Assembly (NCBI RefSeq): GCF_001625215.2
Contig: NC_030384.2
Coordinates: 43,372,390-43,436,389 of the forward strand
Reading direction: 5' to 3'
DNA: 64,000 nucleotides
DNA from: Daucus carota subsp. sativus
Taxonomy: Eukaryota; Streptophyta; Magnoliopsida; Apiales; Apiaceae
Within the stretch, counting starts at the first letter, position 1. Each line of letters begins with the position of its first letter. A program made the position numbers and the translations under genes. This document shows positions 17,501-33,118 of the stretch, in pieces. The notes beneath the pieces were generated by a model that saw only the letters and a list, made by a program, of their open reading frames with translations, had not been told where the DNA came from and did no database searches.

Positions 17501-19961
17501 ACTACATATCTACACTGAGTACACACAACAATTTTCTGTCCTTGATCCAAGATCTTTGCTTTGCACTTTATTGACAAAAAAATGGTTGTCATCTAAATTC
17601 CAATATTGCTTATACAAAGGTTCTGATGCTAACATTATATAAGACTTGTTATGTAAGTAATACATTAGTCTCTCATTTGTCTAAACTAAGAAAAAAGGTC
17701 TCTACCTATGTATGTGCTACTCTGACATCACTAAAGATACACAGGTGACTAATTTTTCATATATTAAAAACAAAACATAAGCAATTGCATTTCCACCGTT
17801 GTTATGAGTATGCTATGTACAAACAAATTTGTCCAATGGAAAAGAAGCAAGCTGATGAGCTACAATCAAAAATTATATAATTTACTCATTCTAACTAATA
17901 TCTAACAATAGCAACCGGCAAGTTTTAGCATGACTTTTTCTTATTCTCAAAACAAACATAAATCAGCTTTTATATACCAAATATTATTGAGTTAAAATAA
18001 ATCATTATTGCATTGCAAAAGAAAAACTGATGTTGAAAAACAGACTGCAGACAAAAGAGAACGGAATTTTAGGATAGATTATCTAATGATGAGAAAGACA
18101 GGTAAATAGCAAAAGCTGGAAAATCATATACTTGTGTACCCTACCGTTAATGGTTTTCTTGTTGAAGAAGTTGCATTCGTATGACCTGTACCTAATGAAG
18201 ACCTGATAAAGAATGTAGAAAAGGGAAAAAGCATTATATTCAAGCATAGAACACATATATAATAGATCATAATAAATTCCAGATTATCGATTCATCCCAA
18301 TAATTTGTGTTAAATACTTAAAGATGTAATTGAATAGGTTTTGTATTTAAAAACTAAATTGTACACGTGAACATACAAAAAACTTGTTCCTTCATTTATA
18401 CATATCTTGCATCAAATTTCAACAGAGATGATTTGGATCCCTCAGCCTGGTATGCATTATTTTGAAGCATGTAAGCAGGTTTTAAATAATTTTATAATAT
18501 CAACATATTTGCATAGGAATTTGTTTTCATATGAAAAATGACTATTGTAATATTACTAACATGTGCTTTTGACTCGTGCCAGTTCCACGATGGATATCCA
18601 GTTAATAGTTGTAAAATCTATGGAATTATGTTTCCTGAAGAGCTAAAAGATTTAAATCAATAACAATTGTACCTTTGCAAATACCTATTGCTTGTGGCTT
18701 TAGTTGTCCTGCATCACAGAAACAATGCAACATTAGAATAACCACATTCAAAAGAAAAGATCAAAAAGTATAGACAAAGTGGAGGAGTTCACTTTTAAAG
18801 CCTTGATATGATGACCTCATCTATTTGAATGGCATCATAATATTTTAAAAAGGCCCAAAGATCATACAAATGAAAAAATGCATTCAAAGTAACGTAAATA
18901 ACCAAACTTACAGTGGTTTAGCAACGCCGCGTATTACAGTCTTTGAGGCATCACCCTTAACATTGCTAATATCAGCTAGAACTTTTCTTCCAGTGTTTCT
19001 CATTGCTGGGACAAGTAGGTGGGTGTGTCAAAAGATAAGTTAGGCATTAGAGTCAAATAGAGAGTCTAAGGCCTACTTACCAGATTTATCATTCTTTCCT
19101 TTAGTGTTCTCAATGTTCTTTAGAGCCACCTTTATCTTTAAAATAGTTGAACAATGAATGAAAATCAGATAGAAATGTATGTACTACATTCCTCCACTTC
19201 TATTAAATAACACTTCACAGAGTGTAAAAGTTGATAAAGAAAGAGCAAAACCTTAGAATTAGTTGTAGTGCCCTGACACCCATTTTTAACAGGTAATGAT
19301 TTCCTTCTGCATAGAAGATTAAATTTGAATTATAAACGGTGATATGACAATTAGTCTGCCACAAGCTAAGAATTAGAAATATTATTACACTCTGCCAGTC
19401 TGTTTTCTCTGCACATCCATTATTCTTTGCCTATATTATTTCTCGTGAATTGCGACATAGAAGTCAATAACCCTTTTTTCAATATTATAGGCCAAAAATT
19501 CTCTCGAATTCCCATAGAATTACATAAACAACGCAAATACAAATAACAAGAGAAAACGGTATATCAAACATCTAAAATTTACCGTGACATAAGCAACAAA
19601 CTTACTTGATTTCATCATCAACAGAATCGCTACGGATAGGTTTAACTTTATCATTTTCGGCATAAATCTTGAACTTCCTATATCCAGCTGTATTGAAAAA
19701 ATTAAAGACCCAATTCAAATTATCAAGAAAATAAAACAGAATATTATGTTGCCAATAACACATACAATTATAAACAGATATAATAAAGCATTACCAGTCT
19801 TGCTAGTTGTGACGTCTTCCATTACTCGACTTGCAATCGACTTACCCTAAAAAATGATAAGAAGAGGAAAATCAAGTATCAGTAACCCTGAAATTTGGAA
19901 ACCGGAGTCGTCAATTGAGGAATTGAAATTAGGGTTTGTAGCGTACTTTAACAGCTACCAT
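11566..19961 (-). CDS. CYCB3;1: B-type mitotic cyclin, CYCB3;1-like, 23 exons
   Basis: Regulatory subunit of mitotic CDK. I rebuilt 23 exons: 19947-19961, 19795-19846, 19606-19687, 19252-19306, 19081-19135, 18912-19005, 18685-18708, 18145-18202, 17002-17059, 16839-16926, 16640-16669, 16484-16541, 16324-16372, 16157-16232, 15605-15662, 14789-15064, 14595-14717, 13458-13547, 13172-13333, 12991-13050, 12531-12629, 12078-12256 and 11566-11701. All phases agree and the product is about 658 residues, close to Arabidopsis CYCB3;1. A destruction box RKVLADISN (RxxLxxxxN) is at residues 93-101. GRRRSYTTLLMATSK precedes the cyclin box, which includes MRGVLVNWLIEVHQKF, LLASKYEDFWHPK and ISGESYTRDQM. The second fold contains FEHLAFYLIELSLVEY and ends with PLDRLPL. 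The N-terminal half is cut into many very small exons (15, 24 and 30 nt). Confidence 0.92.
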
Positions 19962-20095
19962 TGTGTATTCAATTTTACTTCTTATTGAGACCTCTGGTTT
20001 TAATCACTTGTCGGTGAAACGATAATTAAGTTTCCTGGCAATTAAACAGGTATCAGATCAGGGACATGATCCGGAAAACGTATACATATATATAT

Positions 20096-20172
20096 GAGAG
20101 AGAGGGAGGGAGGGAGAGAGAGAGAGAGAGAGGGAGGGGGAGAGAAAGAGAGAGAGGGAGGGGGGAGAGAGA
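20096..20172. repeat. (GA)n/GGGA purine tract upstream of the cyclin start
   Basis: About 77 bases almost wholly of A and G on the plus strand, made of GA dinucleotides and GGGA blocks. It lies 135-210 bases before the cyclin ATG, so it would be a CT-rich segment of the cyclin 5' UTR or core promoter. CT-rich leaders are common in plant genes. Confidence 0.75.
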
Positions 20173-20847
20173 CCATTGGCGAAAGTTGCTGGCGATCTTG
20201 AGCAAGGTAGACAACAAGAATTTGGCCGTTGGTTAGCGACTGAGAAGAGTTTAAAAAACCAGACCCCGCCTGTTTCAGGGTTTGAATCGCACACAAAATG
20301 TTTTAATTACTATTTTCTCCTCTTCGCATATACACAGTAATCGAGCCACGCATTTTTGTCTTTTTTCATCGGGGACTTTTAGTTTTGTTTCCAGGAATTA
20401 GATGAAAATTTCAGACTTAATTACCTTGATTTTTTTTTAAAAAAGATAAATGTTCAAAGTGACACTTCCTAACCTAAAATGTTACTTTTATATTTTTAAT
20501 AATATCAAAATTTTACAACGCCCTTTTTAGCTGATGGGTGTAGTCGGGTTGGATTGCTAATTTTTCATATTTTAATAATAATAATTTATTTATTTATTTT
20601 CATAAATTTTAATAAATTTTAAAAAAAATATTTACAAATTATCGGGACACCATCAAATTATTGGGACACCATCAATAATTTTAAAACTGAGAATAGAGCA
20701 GGTTTTCTAAAGTTTTGGCCCAAACAATCTCTTAGAAAGGTTATAAAACTTCAAAGTCCCGCCCCACGGAGCCGCTTATATTACATTAAAATATTATTTA
20801 AATAAAAATCGATTATCGATTATAATATAGATGGACAATAACTTATA

Positions 20848-21109
20848 CTCCCTCTGATTTCCTTTTCTGGATGTCCTATTCAATTCTATACATTTCAAAA
20901 CTTTCTTAAAATAGTAAACTTTTATAATATAAAAATCTCACTCATCCACTAACTTCATCTACTTTTCTAAATCTATCACTTAAATATTAATGGGTCCCAC
21001 CACTTTACCTACTTTTATTTCTCTTTCTTATTACTTTACATTACTTTATACACTTTTCTTAGTCTCCGTGCCCGATACAAATGTATACATCTAAATGGGA
21101 CGGAGGGAG
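20848..21109. mobile_element. Stowaway-type MITE
   Basis: Left end CTCCCTCTGATTTCC; right end, reverse complemented, CTCCCTCCGTCCCAT. Both are flanked by TA. The CTCCCTC(C/T)GT terminus and TA target are the signature of Tc1/mariner-derived Stowaway elements. Length is 262 bp with no coding sequence. Confidence 0.85.
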
Positions 21110-22014
21110 TAACCTATTTAAGTGTTTTGATAATTTGACTTATAAATAGTTGGGTTACGAAGTTAGTTTGAGATATTTTTCCCAATAACTTGATTTTTTT
21201 TAAATATTTTCCGATAAAAATTATTCATGAGTCATAATTTATTTGTTAATCATTTTTATTTTTATTATTATATTTTTAACAATCCATAAATTATTAATAA
21301 GTTAAAATTACCCAAACAGATATTTGAACTCTCCTGCTTATCATTTAAAACAGACTCCGTAGTTAAATACTAACATAATCATGTTGGTTATGTAATTAAA
21401 AGTTTTAAGTGAGTCACCGCTAATTTATTCTATATTTTTGTCAAAAGTAAGATAATTTTAAATTAAAAATATAATTTTCGGAGAAACAAAGTTTTCTTCG
21501 TTCAAAAATACATATCATCTGCCTGAAAGTAAAACTATTAAAACTCATTCAAGTATAAGGCTCATATGGACGGCCCAAACCTTAACTAAGGGACAGATGC
21601 ATTACAAATTTTCAATACTGCTGATAGTTTATTACATTGAACATAATTGTGTGCTTATTTTCTTATAAAATTATGTTTAGTACAGCATTGCATAAACCAC
21701 CCCCTTGCAGGGAGAAGTTATCATAATCTTGAATTGTATCAGTCAATTAAACTCGGATTACATTACATTACAATGAAACACATGTATATGCCAATTTCGA
21801 ACAACAGAACATATTACTAGATCCAATACATGACCACAACTGCGGGTAGAAGCTGGATCATTTCTGTAAAGTAACCGCTCACCTGTTAAGTGCATGAATG
21901 AGAAATTAAGATACAAAACTATTCATTAAAAGTATTACAATCAAGCCTGTAGTTATAACTAATTTATTCATAGATATCAATCAGGATGAAAATTTTGTGG
22001 TATGACTTAGTGGG
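21110..22014. other. AT-rich intergenic region downstream of KDSA
   Basis: No gene or RNA recognised. Short T/A-rich tracts only. Confidence 0.4.
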
Positions 22015-22400
22015 GGTGTTGGCCCCCTTTATCACAATTTCAAGCAAAAATGCACCAAATATCACGTCTGGAAATTTTAGCCCCTGATATCACTTTATAA
22101 CACTACATCGTGTAGTCTTTACCTTTTTTTTTTTAGCCCAAGCCCATAGTAAACACATGCAAACCCTAAAAACCCCAACGTCAGATTATGTAACGTTAAG
22201 ACGCTACTTTTTCTAAAGTTTTGAAGTCCAAGCCCGTATTACATATGACTTAAACGCTACACGATGTAGCGTTCTATTATCATAAACCTAATTCTACAAG
22301 ATGCTGGGTTTCATTGTGGTATTGAGGGCCATATTTTCAGGGTGTGATATTTAGGGCATTTCAACCTCAAATTGTGAGATTCAGGGCATTTTCTCATTCC
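22015..22400. mobile_element. Foldback (inverted-repeat) element, about 385 bp
   Basis: The left arm (from about 22036, TATCACAATTTCAAGC... AAATATCACGTCTGGAAATTTTAGCCC) matches, imperfectly, the reverse complement of the right arm (about 22318-22395, ...AAATATCACACCCTGAAAATATGGCCC). The centre has paired CTACATCGTGTAG and CTACACGATGTAG palindromes. It looks like an aged MITE or foldback transposon. Exact ends and target duplication were not fixed. Confidence 0.6.
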
Positions 22401-22461
22401 GTGGACTGATAAAATTATGAAATAATACACACCTGCGTTATTGTGATGCCTCGACTTCTGC

Positions 22462-26524
<4,063 letters not shown>

Positions 26525-26561
26525 TTTTCAAGCTTAAAATTCTCAGCCTAGATCCTCCTTC

Positions 26562-27230
26562 CTGCACAAATTTAAAAGCAAATTTTATCAATAAAATTGT
26601 AGAAAATCATAAGAGCAAACGCAAGTTTCTTCCCTGTTAACATACTTGCAATTAATGCAACAGAAATGCAGAATGAACCATAGCAATTGCACAGCTACTG
26701 TGCATCTATATGTTGTTGCAACTTTCTGGAATATTTTGACAAGGTCATGATCCAATAACTTAATGCTACATTTTACGAGTCTGCTTAATCAACCAATTTT
26801 TAAGATTCTGACTTCTGATAAGATTATGCTCCAAAACGATATGCTACATTTTACGAGTCCTTTTATTGAACAATCCTCTGAGATTTTATATGCGTCTGTA
26901 TGTTATAGCGACTTAATGCTTTACGAGTCTCTTAATTAACCATTTTTTGAGATTCTGAATTCCAATAAGATTATGATCTGCAACATAATGCTACATTTTA
27001 CGAGTCCTTTTACACAACAATCCTCTGAGATTCTTAACATAGCACATCAAACATAAACATATTGGAGCTGGAATTGAAAAATATGGATCTAAAAAATAAT
27101 ACTTGGAGTAATTATCACCAAACTAGGTCTACTATCAACATGTAAATACACAAACAATTATATGTTGAAAGTAAAACATGAGAAATTAGAGAAAATCTAG
27201 CCATAGTTATATATAAGAATGCACACTTAC
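26562..27230 (-). other. 5'-UTR intron of KDSA
   Basis: Bounded by a good donor (minus strand GTAAGT, plus-strand 27225-27230) and acceptor (GCAG before 26561). It contains the tandem repeat noted separately. The first, non-coding exon runs from 27231 to somewhere near 27310. Confidence 0.65.
26701..27040. repeat. Tandem repeat of about 150 bp in the KDSA 5'-UTR intron
   Basis: The phrase ATGCTACATTTTACGAGTC recurs at about 26763, 26841 and 26987, with a shortened form (ATGCTTTACGAGTC) near 26917. Two subunit types alternate: one followed by TTAATCAACCAATTTTT...AAGATTATG, the other by CTTTTA...CAACAATCCTCTGAGATT. Like units recur about every 150 bases, so this is roughly two copies of an A+B higher-order unit, diverged from each other. 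Confidence 0.75.
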
Positions 27231-27329
27231 AAATGAAGATCCGAATTGATCAATCAAATTGGAGTCGCGAAGAAAAGACTGAGTGAGAGACTCGAGAGTG
27301 CGAGTATGGGTGGGAGTGAGTGAGTGGGT

Positions 27330-28860
27330 CTGATCTGTGAATGACCCTTTACGGCCTTTTGGGCTTTGTCCATCTATATTTGGGCTTTAATGTGATGACC
27401 CAAATGGGAATTCAACTCGCTCTCGCAAGTCGCACAAGTTTAAACATCCGACCGAGCCCACTCGCTTTCTTTTTCTTTTTTCAAAAGTTTCAACTCGTTA
27501 TTTTAGAGCACGGTACTCGGTACCTAATTTTAGGCAAATAAAAAAGTTATACTAAATTCATACGAATTATAAATTCACAAAAAATAATCTATTTATATTA
27601 AAAATATATATATGGTAAAAGATATACGCTGTAAAGGATTGATCTTTATCAAAACACATGCACATTAAAAAACAGGAAAAGCACAAAAAATAAGAAAAAG
27701 ATGAGATTAAAAAAACACTAATGAGAACGGTCTACGAAACCACTTTTTTAAGTAGATAGAAAAGATGCCTAGTACAAAAAGAGACGATTACAACATAATG
27801 GTGCTAGTTTTGCTAATGATATGCTGTAGTTCGGTGAAAACTACAGTCCTCTTTCTTGTTCTGGGGTTGGAATGACAACATTATGCCAACACTATCAACT
27901 TCCTAGTATTTGTCACACCTAAGCAATTAAATAACTACTATCACTTTCCTTGGTTGTCACTTGTCCGTGCCTCTTTCATGATCATCAAAACTATTTACTC
28001 TCTTCCTCCGGATCTTTGTCGATTTTGTACACACAATTTAAGCATGATTGTGTATTTATATAATTTATTTTTAGATTTTTAATTTTGCAAATAAAATATT
28101 AAACATGATAATCTTTTTTATAAGAAAATGTAAAAAATGAATTTCAGAATTGAAAGTTAACTAGCTCGTTAAATTTTAAAAGGAAGTGAGGTATGCATTG
28201 TCGTCACTCGATTCCATCCAACTAACCAACTTGATCACCAACAAAGTAGCCAGACTCCTGGAAGCACCCATATAAAATCTAATACTAAAACATTTGCAGA
28301 TTTAAGTACTGCAAACTAAAATGTATATTCGTAAAATATTAGCCCAGATGAATTTGTTGCAACGTACATAAACTGCGCTAGCTTTTGACAAGAAAAACAT
28401 ATATCAGTGGGCAGTGGGGTTAAAGATCATCAAGTGTAACATAACATGGAGACGTCGTAGTTTATACAGTAAACCGGTGCGGGTGTCCATTATTCCCACT
28501 TGCCTCTGCGGCCAAACTACTATCACTGTTATTTCTTCCTCGAGAAGTTGATTTCTGACAAGCGATTGCTTACGACATATAAAAGGATAACATTGCATTC
28601 GCATAAAAAAAAAAATCATATAAGTGAGTATTCCAGCACTGATTGCACTGCTTATACCAATTTAGCATAGTTAAAAAATATGACACAATTTATCTACAAT
28701 AAATTCAGAAATATTCAGGCTTAAATAATTAATTCAAGTCTGCTAGGATATATGGCCCATCTATATATAAAAGTTAGAGAGGCCTATAGAAGATGACACT
28801 CAAAAATATTCTTTTCTAAAAAGAAAATCCTTGAAGCAACCCTTGGTAGCCCCTTCTTGG
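27330..28860. other. Intergenic region between the divergent KDSA and ZIP genes
   Basis: No coding sequence recognised. The left end holds the KDSA promoter, the right end the ZIP promoter. Open frames at 27341-27541 and 28404-28619 show no domain. Confidence 0.45.
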
Positions 28861-28871
28861 CCTGGCCGCCC

Positions 28872-28882
28872 ATATATATATA
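28872..28882 (+). promoter_or_regulatory. Probable TATA box of the ZIP gene
   Basis: CATATATATATAGAAC lies 110-120 bases before the ZIP start codon, giving a leader of about 80-90 bases. A second AT-rich candidate (CTATATATAAAAG) is near 28762. I found no zinc-deficiency palindrome (RTGTCGACAY) nearby. Confidence 0.45.
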
Positions 28883-28991
28883 GAACAGCCATCTCCATCA
28901 TCAACAGGCACGTTCCTTTCCTCCGAGTTGCTCTATGTACAACGCAGCATCTTCCTCATAAACCCGACAAGAAGCCCCGGACACAGTCACA

Positions 28992-30656
28992 ATGGTTTCT
29001 CATCAGGTTTGTTGCAAAAACTATGCAATAATTATATGCCTTCTTGTTCTGCTGCCAACCACAGTGTTAGGGAACTCGACATGTGAAGATGAAGGCGGAC
29101 AAAAGCATAACAAACATGAGGCGCTTAAATTTAAACTCATTGCTATAGCTACGATCCTGGTTGCTGGGGGGATAGGAGTGAGCCTTCCGCAGCTTGGGAA
29201 GAAAGTCAGTGCACTGAATCCAGAGAATGATATCTTCTTCATGATCAAGGCTTTTGCAGCTGGCGTGATTCTGGCCACCGGATTCGTTCACATACTACCA
29301 GAAGCATTCAGCACTCTGACATCACCGTGTATTCAGAACACGTGGAAAAAATTCCCATTTGCAGGGTTCGTTGCAATGATGTCTTCAATTGGAACACTAA
29401 TTGTAGACACGGTGGCAGCTGGTTACTACAGAAGGTCACACTTTGAAAAAGACAAGCAAGCCATTGTGGATGAAGAAATGGTTCAAGATAATGAGCAAGA
29501 GGGTCATGTACATGTTCATACTCATTCTTCTCAAGGGCATGCTCATGGCTCTGCATTGCTTTCTCAAGATGAGCAACGTAAGTTGAGTGATCTTACAAGG
29601 CATCGAATCATATCTCAAGTAAGCAAATTATCGAGACTTAATCAGTGTTTTGTTTTGGGGGATGTAGCATATGTACGTCTAACTACGATTGCACTATAAA
29701 TAGGTTCTGGAATTAGGGATAATTGTTCATTCAATAATCATTGGAGTCACCTTGGGAGCTTCTGAAAGCCCAGACACAATCAAGACTCTCCTTGCAGCAC
29801 TGTCTTTCCATCAATTTTTTGAGGGCCTGGGACTTGGGGGCTGCATCTCGCAGGTAACACTGTCATTATATCTTTTACCAGAGCTTGTATACTTGGTTAT
29901 CTACATTACCCTGGAAAACATCATACAAAACATGTTACTTTCCGAGGATGATAATTATTATTAGAATTAGCAGCTAACAAGTCAAATTCAAAAATTATAC
30001 ACAAAGAATAGCCGATTTTAGTTTTAATATACTCTAAACCAAAAGGTCCAGGGACCAGTAATACAAGAGGACAAAAATAATGTACTGATTTCAAGGTTTC
30101 AATAACAATATCCGGGCCAAAAAAAAAGAAAGAGCAAAAGGTAAATTTGATGGCAGGGTGTCTAGCTTTCCGCTTTAATAGGGTGTGGCACTACAGAGTA
30201 TAATTAAAAGCAACTTTCCCATTATCCAATCGCAATGTTGAACATGCAACAGACTAGAGCCTTAATTTGCATCTCATATCATGCACGAAATGTTATGGCT
30301 AATTTACTAGTGCCATGTACTTTATTTGGCCCTCTTATTTACATTTGCAGGCCAAATTCAAATCTCTGCACTCAACAATAATGACTGTATTCTTCTCCCT
30401 CACCACTCCCATGGGAATCGCTATTGGCATTGGAATATCTAACGTATACAGTGAAAATACCCCCACTGCTTTAATTGTCCAAGGGATATTCAATTCTGCT
30501 TCTGCCGGAATACTAATTTATATGGCCCTTGTGGACCTACTAGCAGCAGATTTCATGGATCAAAGGATGCAAAGCAATGCAAGGCTTCAAGTAGCAGCTA
30601 ACATTTCACTACTTCTAGGAGCTGCTAGTATGTCTGTATTGGCCATATGGGCTTGA
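28992..30656 (+). CDS. ZIP-family zinc/iron transporter
   Basis: Eight-helix ZRT/IRT-like importer of divalent metals at the plasma membrane or an internal membrane. Three exons (28992-29618, 29704-29853, 30351-30656) join in phase to 360 residues. A signal-peptide-like start ([17 protein letters not shown]) is followed by helix I near residue 50, [19 protein letters not shown], and a His-rich loop [15 protein letters not shown] between helices III and IV, the classic metal-binding loop. Helix IV has [12 protein letters not shown] and helix [12 protein letters not shown], the intramembrane metal-site histidines. The protein ends [12 protein letters not shown], typical of the family. Intron 2 is 497 bp. 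Plant members of this length are IRT/ZIP1-12; I cannot assign the subclade. Confidence 0.95.
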
Positions 30657-33118
30657 ACCTTATGAGCGGATGTAGCCATTTCTTAGAAAATGAAAAATGT
30701 ATTACGGTCTAGGATTCCATCAATCAATTTCTAGCCATACACAAAACCAAATATGCATTCTAAGTGAAACTATAAGACTCTTAATTAGCAGCAAAAAAAA
30801 CCCTATTAGACTCTTACTACCAACAAGCCTAAAGCTAATTATCAAAAACAAAAACGAAACAAAAAAACTAGAAGACGGTGTTAGACGAATTAGTCCAGAT
30901 CTCGATGATCATATCTATCAACTATCAGTACTCCCGCTAAAAATTGCAACAAAGAAAAAACAGTATTATACTACTACCTCAATAATGTTGCCATGAATTG
31001 ATGAGAGACAATGACAGCTGGTATCGATTTTCTAGATCAAAACTTCTAGTATTTTCTTTTCTTGAATGTAGACACATATTTTCCTAAGGTGCATTCTGCA
31101 GTTATCTTGTCAAAGAGAAGGATATGCAAGCAGTTTGGCAATAAAATACTGCAACTCAGGTATCTATATTATTACCAGTGTAAAATGTTAATGCTGGAAT
31201 AGATACTTACGAAATCACGATCCCCCAAAAGATTGATTATCAGCTATATATCTGCCATTATTTCAGTGGACCTCTCTCCATCTATTGCTCTGCTAAGATC
31301 CAAAGTAGGCCAACCAGATCTATAATTACATTTTAACCCTTCCCTCCTTTCCAAGATGATATGAGATATATGTATATATGTATGTATGTATATATTTGAC
31401 TCATTACTGATCACATCAATTCTCTACTAGAGTATTTTTAATCCTCAGATATGGTGATTAGTATAACTCCTTCCGTCCCACTCATTTTCTCCACAATCAA
31501 AAATCCACTTTTTATTCACTCATATTAGATAAGCTGATAATAGCCAAAAGTTGTATTGTTTTTCAAATATATTAACATAATTAATACCTAATTTACTACT
31601 AAAAAAGTGGACAATAGTTTTGGGACACACAGAATAGAAAATGAAGACACAATGAGTGGGGCGGAGGGAATACAAATTTCTAAAAGATGCTATATGGACA
31701 ATAAAAATGTACTGTTACACAAAGAGGCAGATCCTCAAAGCAAGGAGAAGTTATATGTAAATTCAATGTACCCATCTTACAGGCTTATACAAAGAGGCAG
31801 GTCGCAAAGTGATGCATCCATACAGTCTGCTCCATATAGTTTGCCTATACACGAGCATAAACACCAAAGCAGTTCCTCCAAAGTTCCTCTGTTCAGTATG
31901 GTCAAAGAAACAACGCAAAATGCATGTTAACAAAAAGCAATGAACTACAAATTGCAAAATCAAGTCAATGACAGGACAGTTCCTCTACAGATTGAGTGTG
32001 ATATTGTAATCTTGTATTCAGCATATGGATCAGGGAACTAATACCCCACATTAAGCGGGCTGCAATAGTGCCAACAACTTTTTTTGCCCGTCCCCAATAC
32101 TATAACTAAAGCATTTGGCAGACAGTTGTAGATAACTAAAGCATTTGGATTCAGAGTTAATAGTCACTGTTCATGATCGCTACTGCGCTACACCAGTCCA
32201 CTTACACAAGTTCATTATTAGCAGACCAGAAGTTGCACTCTATATATATGAACAAGAGTTAAGCACACAAAGAATTGATAATAATCTTCGATCGTATCGG
32301 ATACACTAAAAGTGATGTTTCACATATCCGTTTCCGTACCCCGTTTTGTATCGAACCCGGTCCTATGTAACACTGGAAGAGATAAACTGGGAAAAAAGGC
32401 AACAAATTATGAATAATGCCTGAATGCGATACAGTATACAAGCTCAATACTAGCTTGAAAATACAATACACTCTCACTATTTAGCTAATTGCGATATGAT
32501 ATCTATGCACCAAAGACTATCAACTTTGAACCATTAGAGGTCAGCATACTAGGTCTAGATATATTTAGAATATAATGCAGTTACAGTATTGAGTATACTT
32601 ATGGCCTATAAAAATGCAATACAGTCTTACAAACCATACATGATAGAGGAAACTAGGTTGTAGTCCCAACTGTGGAAGAACTGAAGAGGAGCCAAGAGGC
32701 ATCATTATAATGTTGTGACTAGTTTCCAACTAAATATTGATGGAGCTTAAAAGATTATGATAAAACATAAAAAGTTTAGAGCTTCCGATCCCGAATAGAT
32801 ATGTTCTACGAAATAAGCAAGTAAAAAGACGCCACGAGAACAGCTTTGTCTTTAATTTCATTCTACAATAGCGTGCAAGATCATGGTGCTAACCATTGAA
32901 CAGGAGAGCACAACAAAGAGACTTAAGTTTGAGCAAGATTTGAGCAGGACATTCGTCATTAGTGAGCATGCGAGAACAAATTGACAGATGGTTATCAGCC
33001 AACCTAAACCAACTCAAATACATGCATATTAATTGTTCACACAAACCAAAAAACTGTCAGAACATACATATCTAGAAAATCAGCAACTTACAATAACAAT
33101 CCATTATAATCATTATGT
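30657..33118. other. Intergenic region between convergent ZIP and PPR genes
   Basis: Holds both 3' UTRs and one small MITE (31467-31669, listed separately). An open frame at 31607-31930 runs through the MITE end and has no ATG at its start or recognisable domain. (TA)n/(TATG)n stretch near 31366-31395. Confidence 0.5.
31467..31669. mobile_element. Stowaway-like MITE, about 203 bp
   Basis: Left end CTCCTTCCGTCCCACTCATT pairs with right end AATGAGTGGGGCGGAGGGA, a 19-20 bp terminal inverted repeat with few mismatches. AT-rich interior, no coding sequence. The target duplication is probably TA but is not cleanly resolved. Confidence 0.8.

Noticed and set aside
29021..29618. Minus-strand frames opposite the ZIP gene
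   Set aside because: Antisense shadows of a clear transporter exon.
31607..31930. 107-codon open frame on the plus strand
   Set aside because: It begins without an ATG inside a Stowaway-like MITE, matches no family I know and lies in the intergenic space of two convergent genes.
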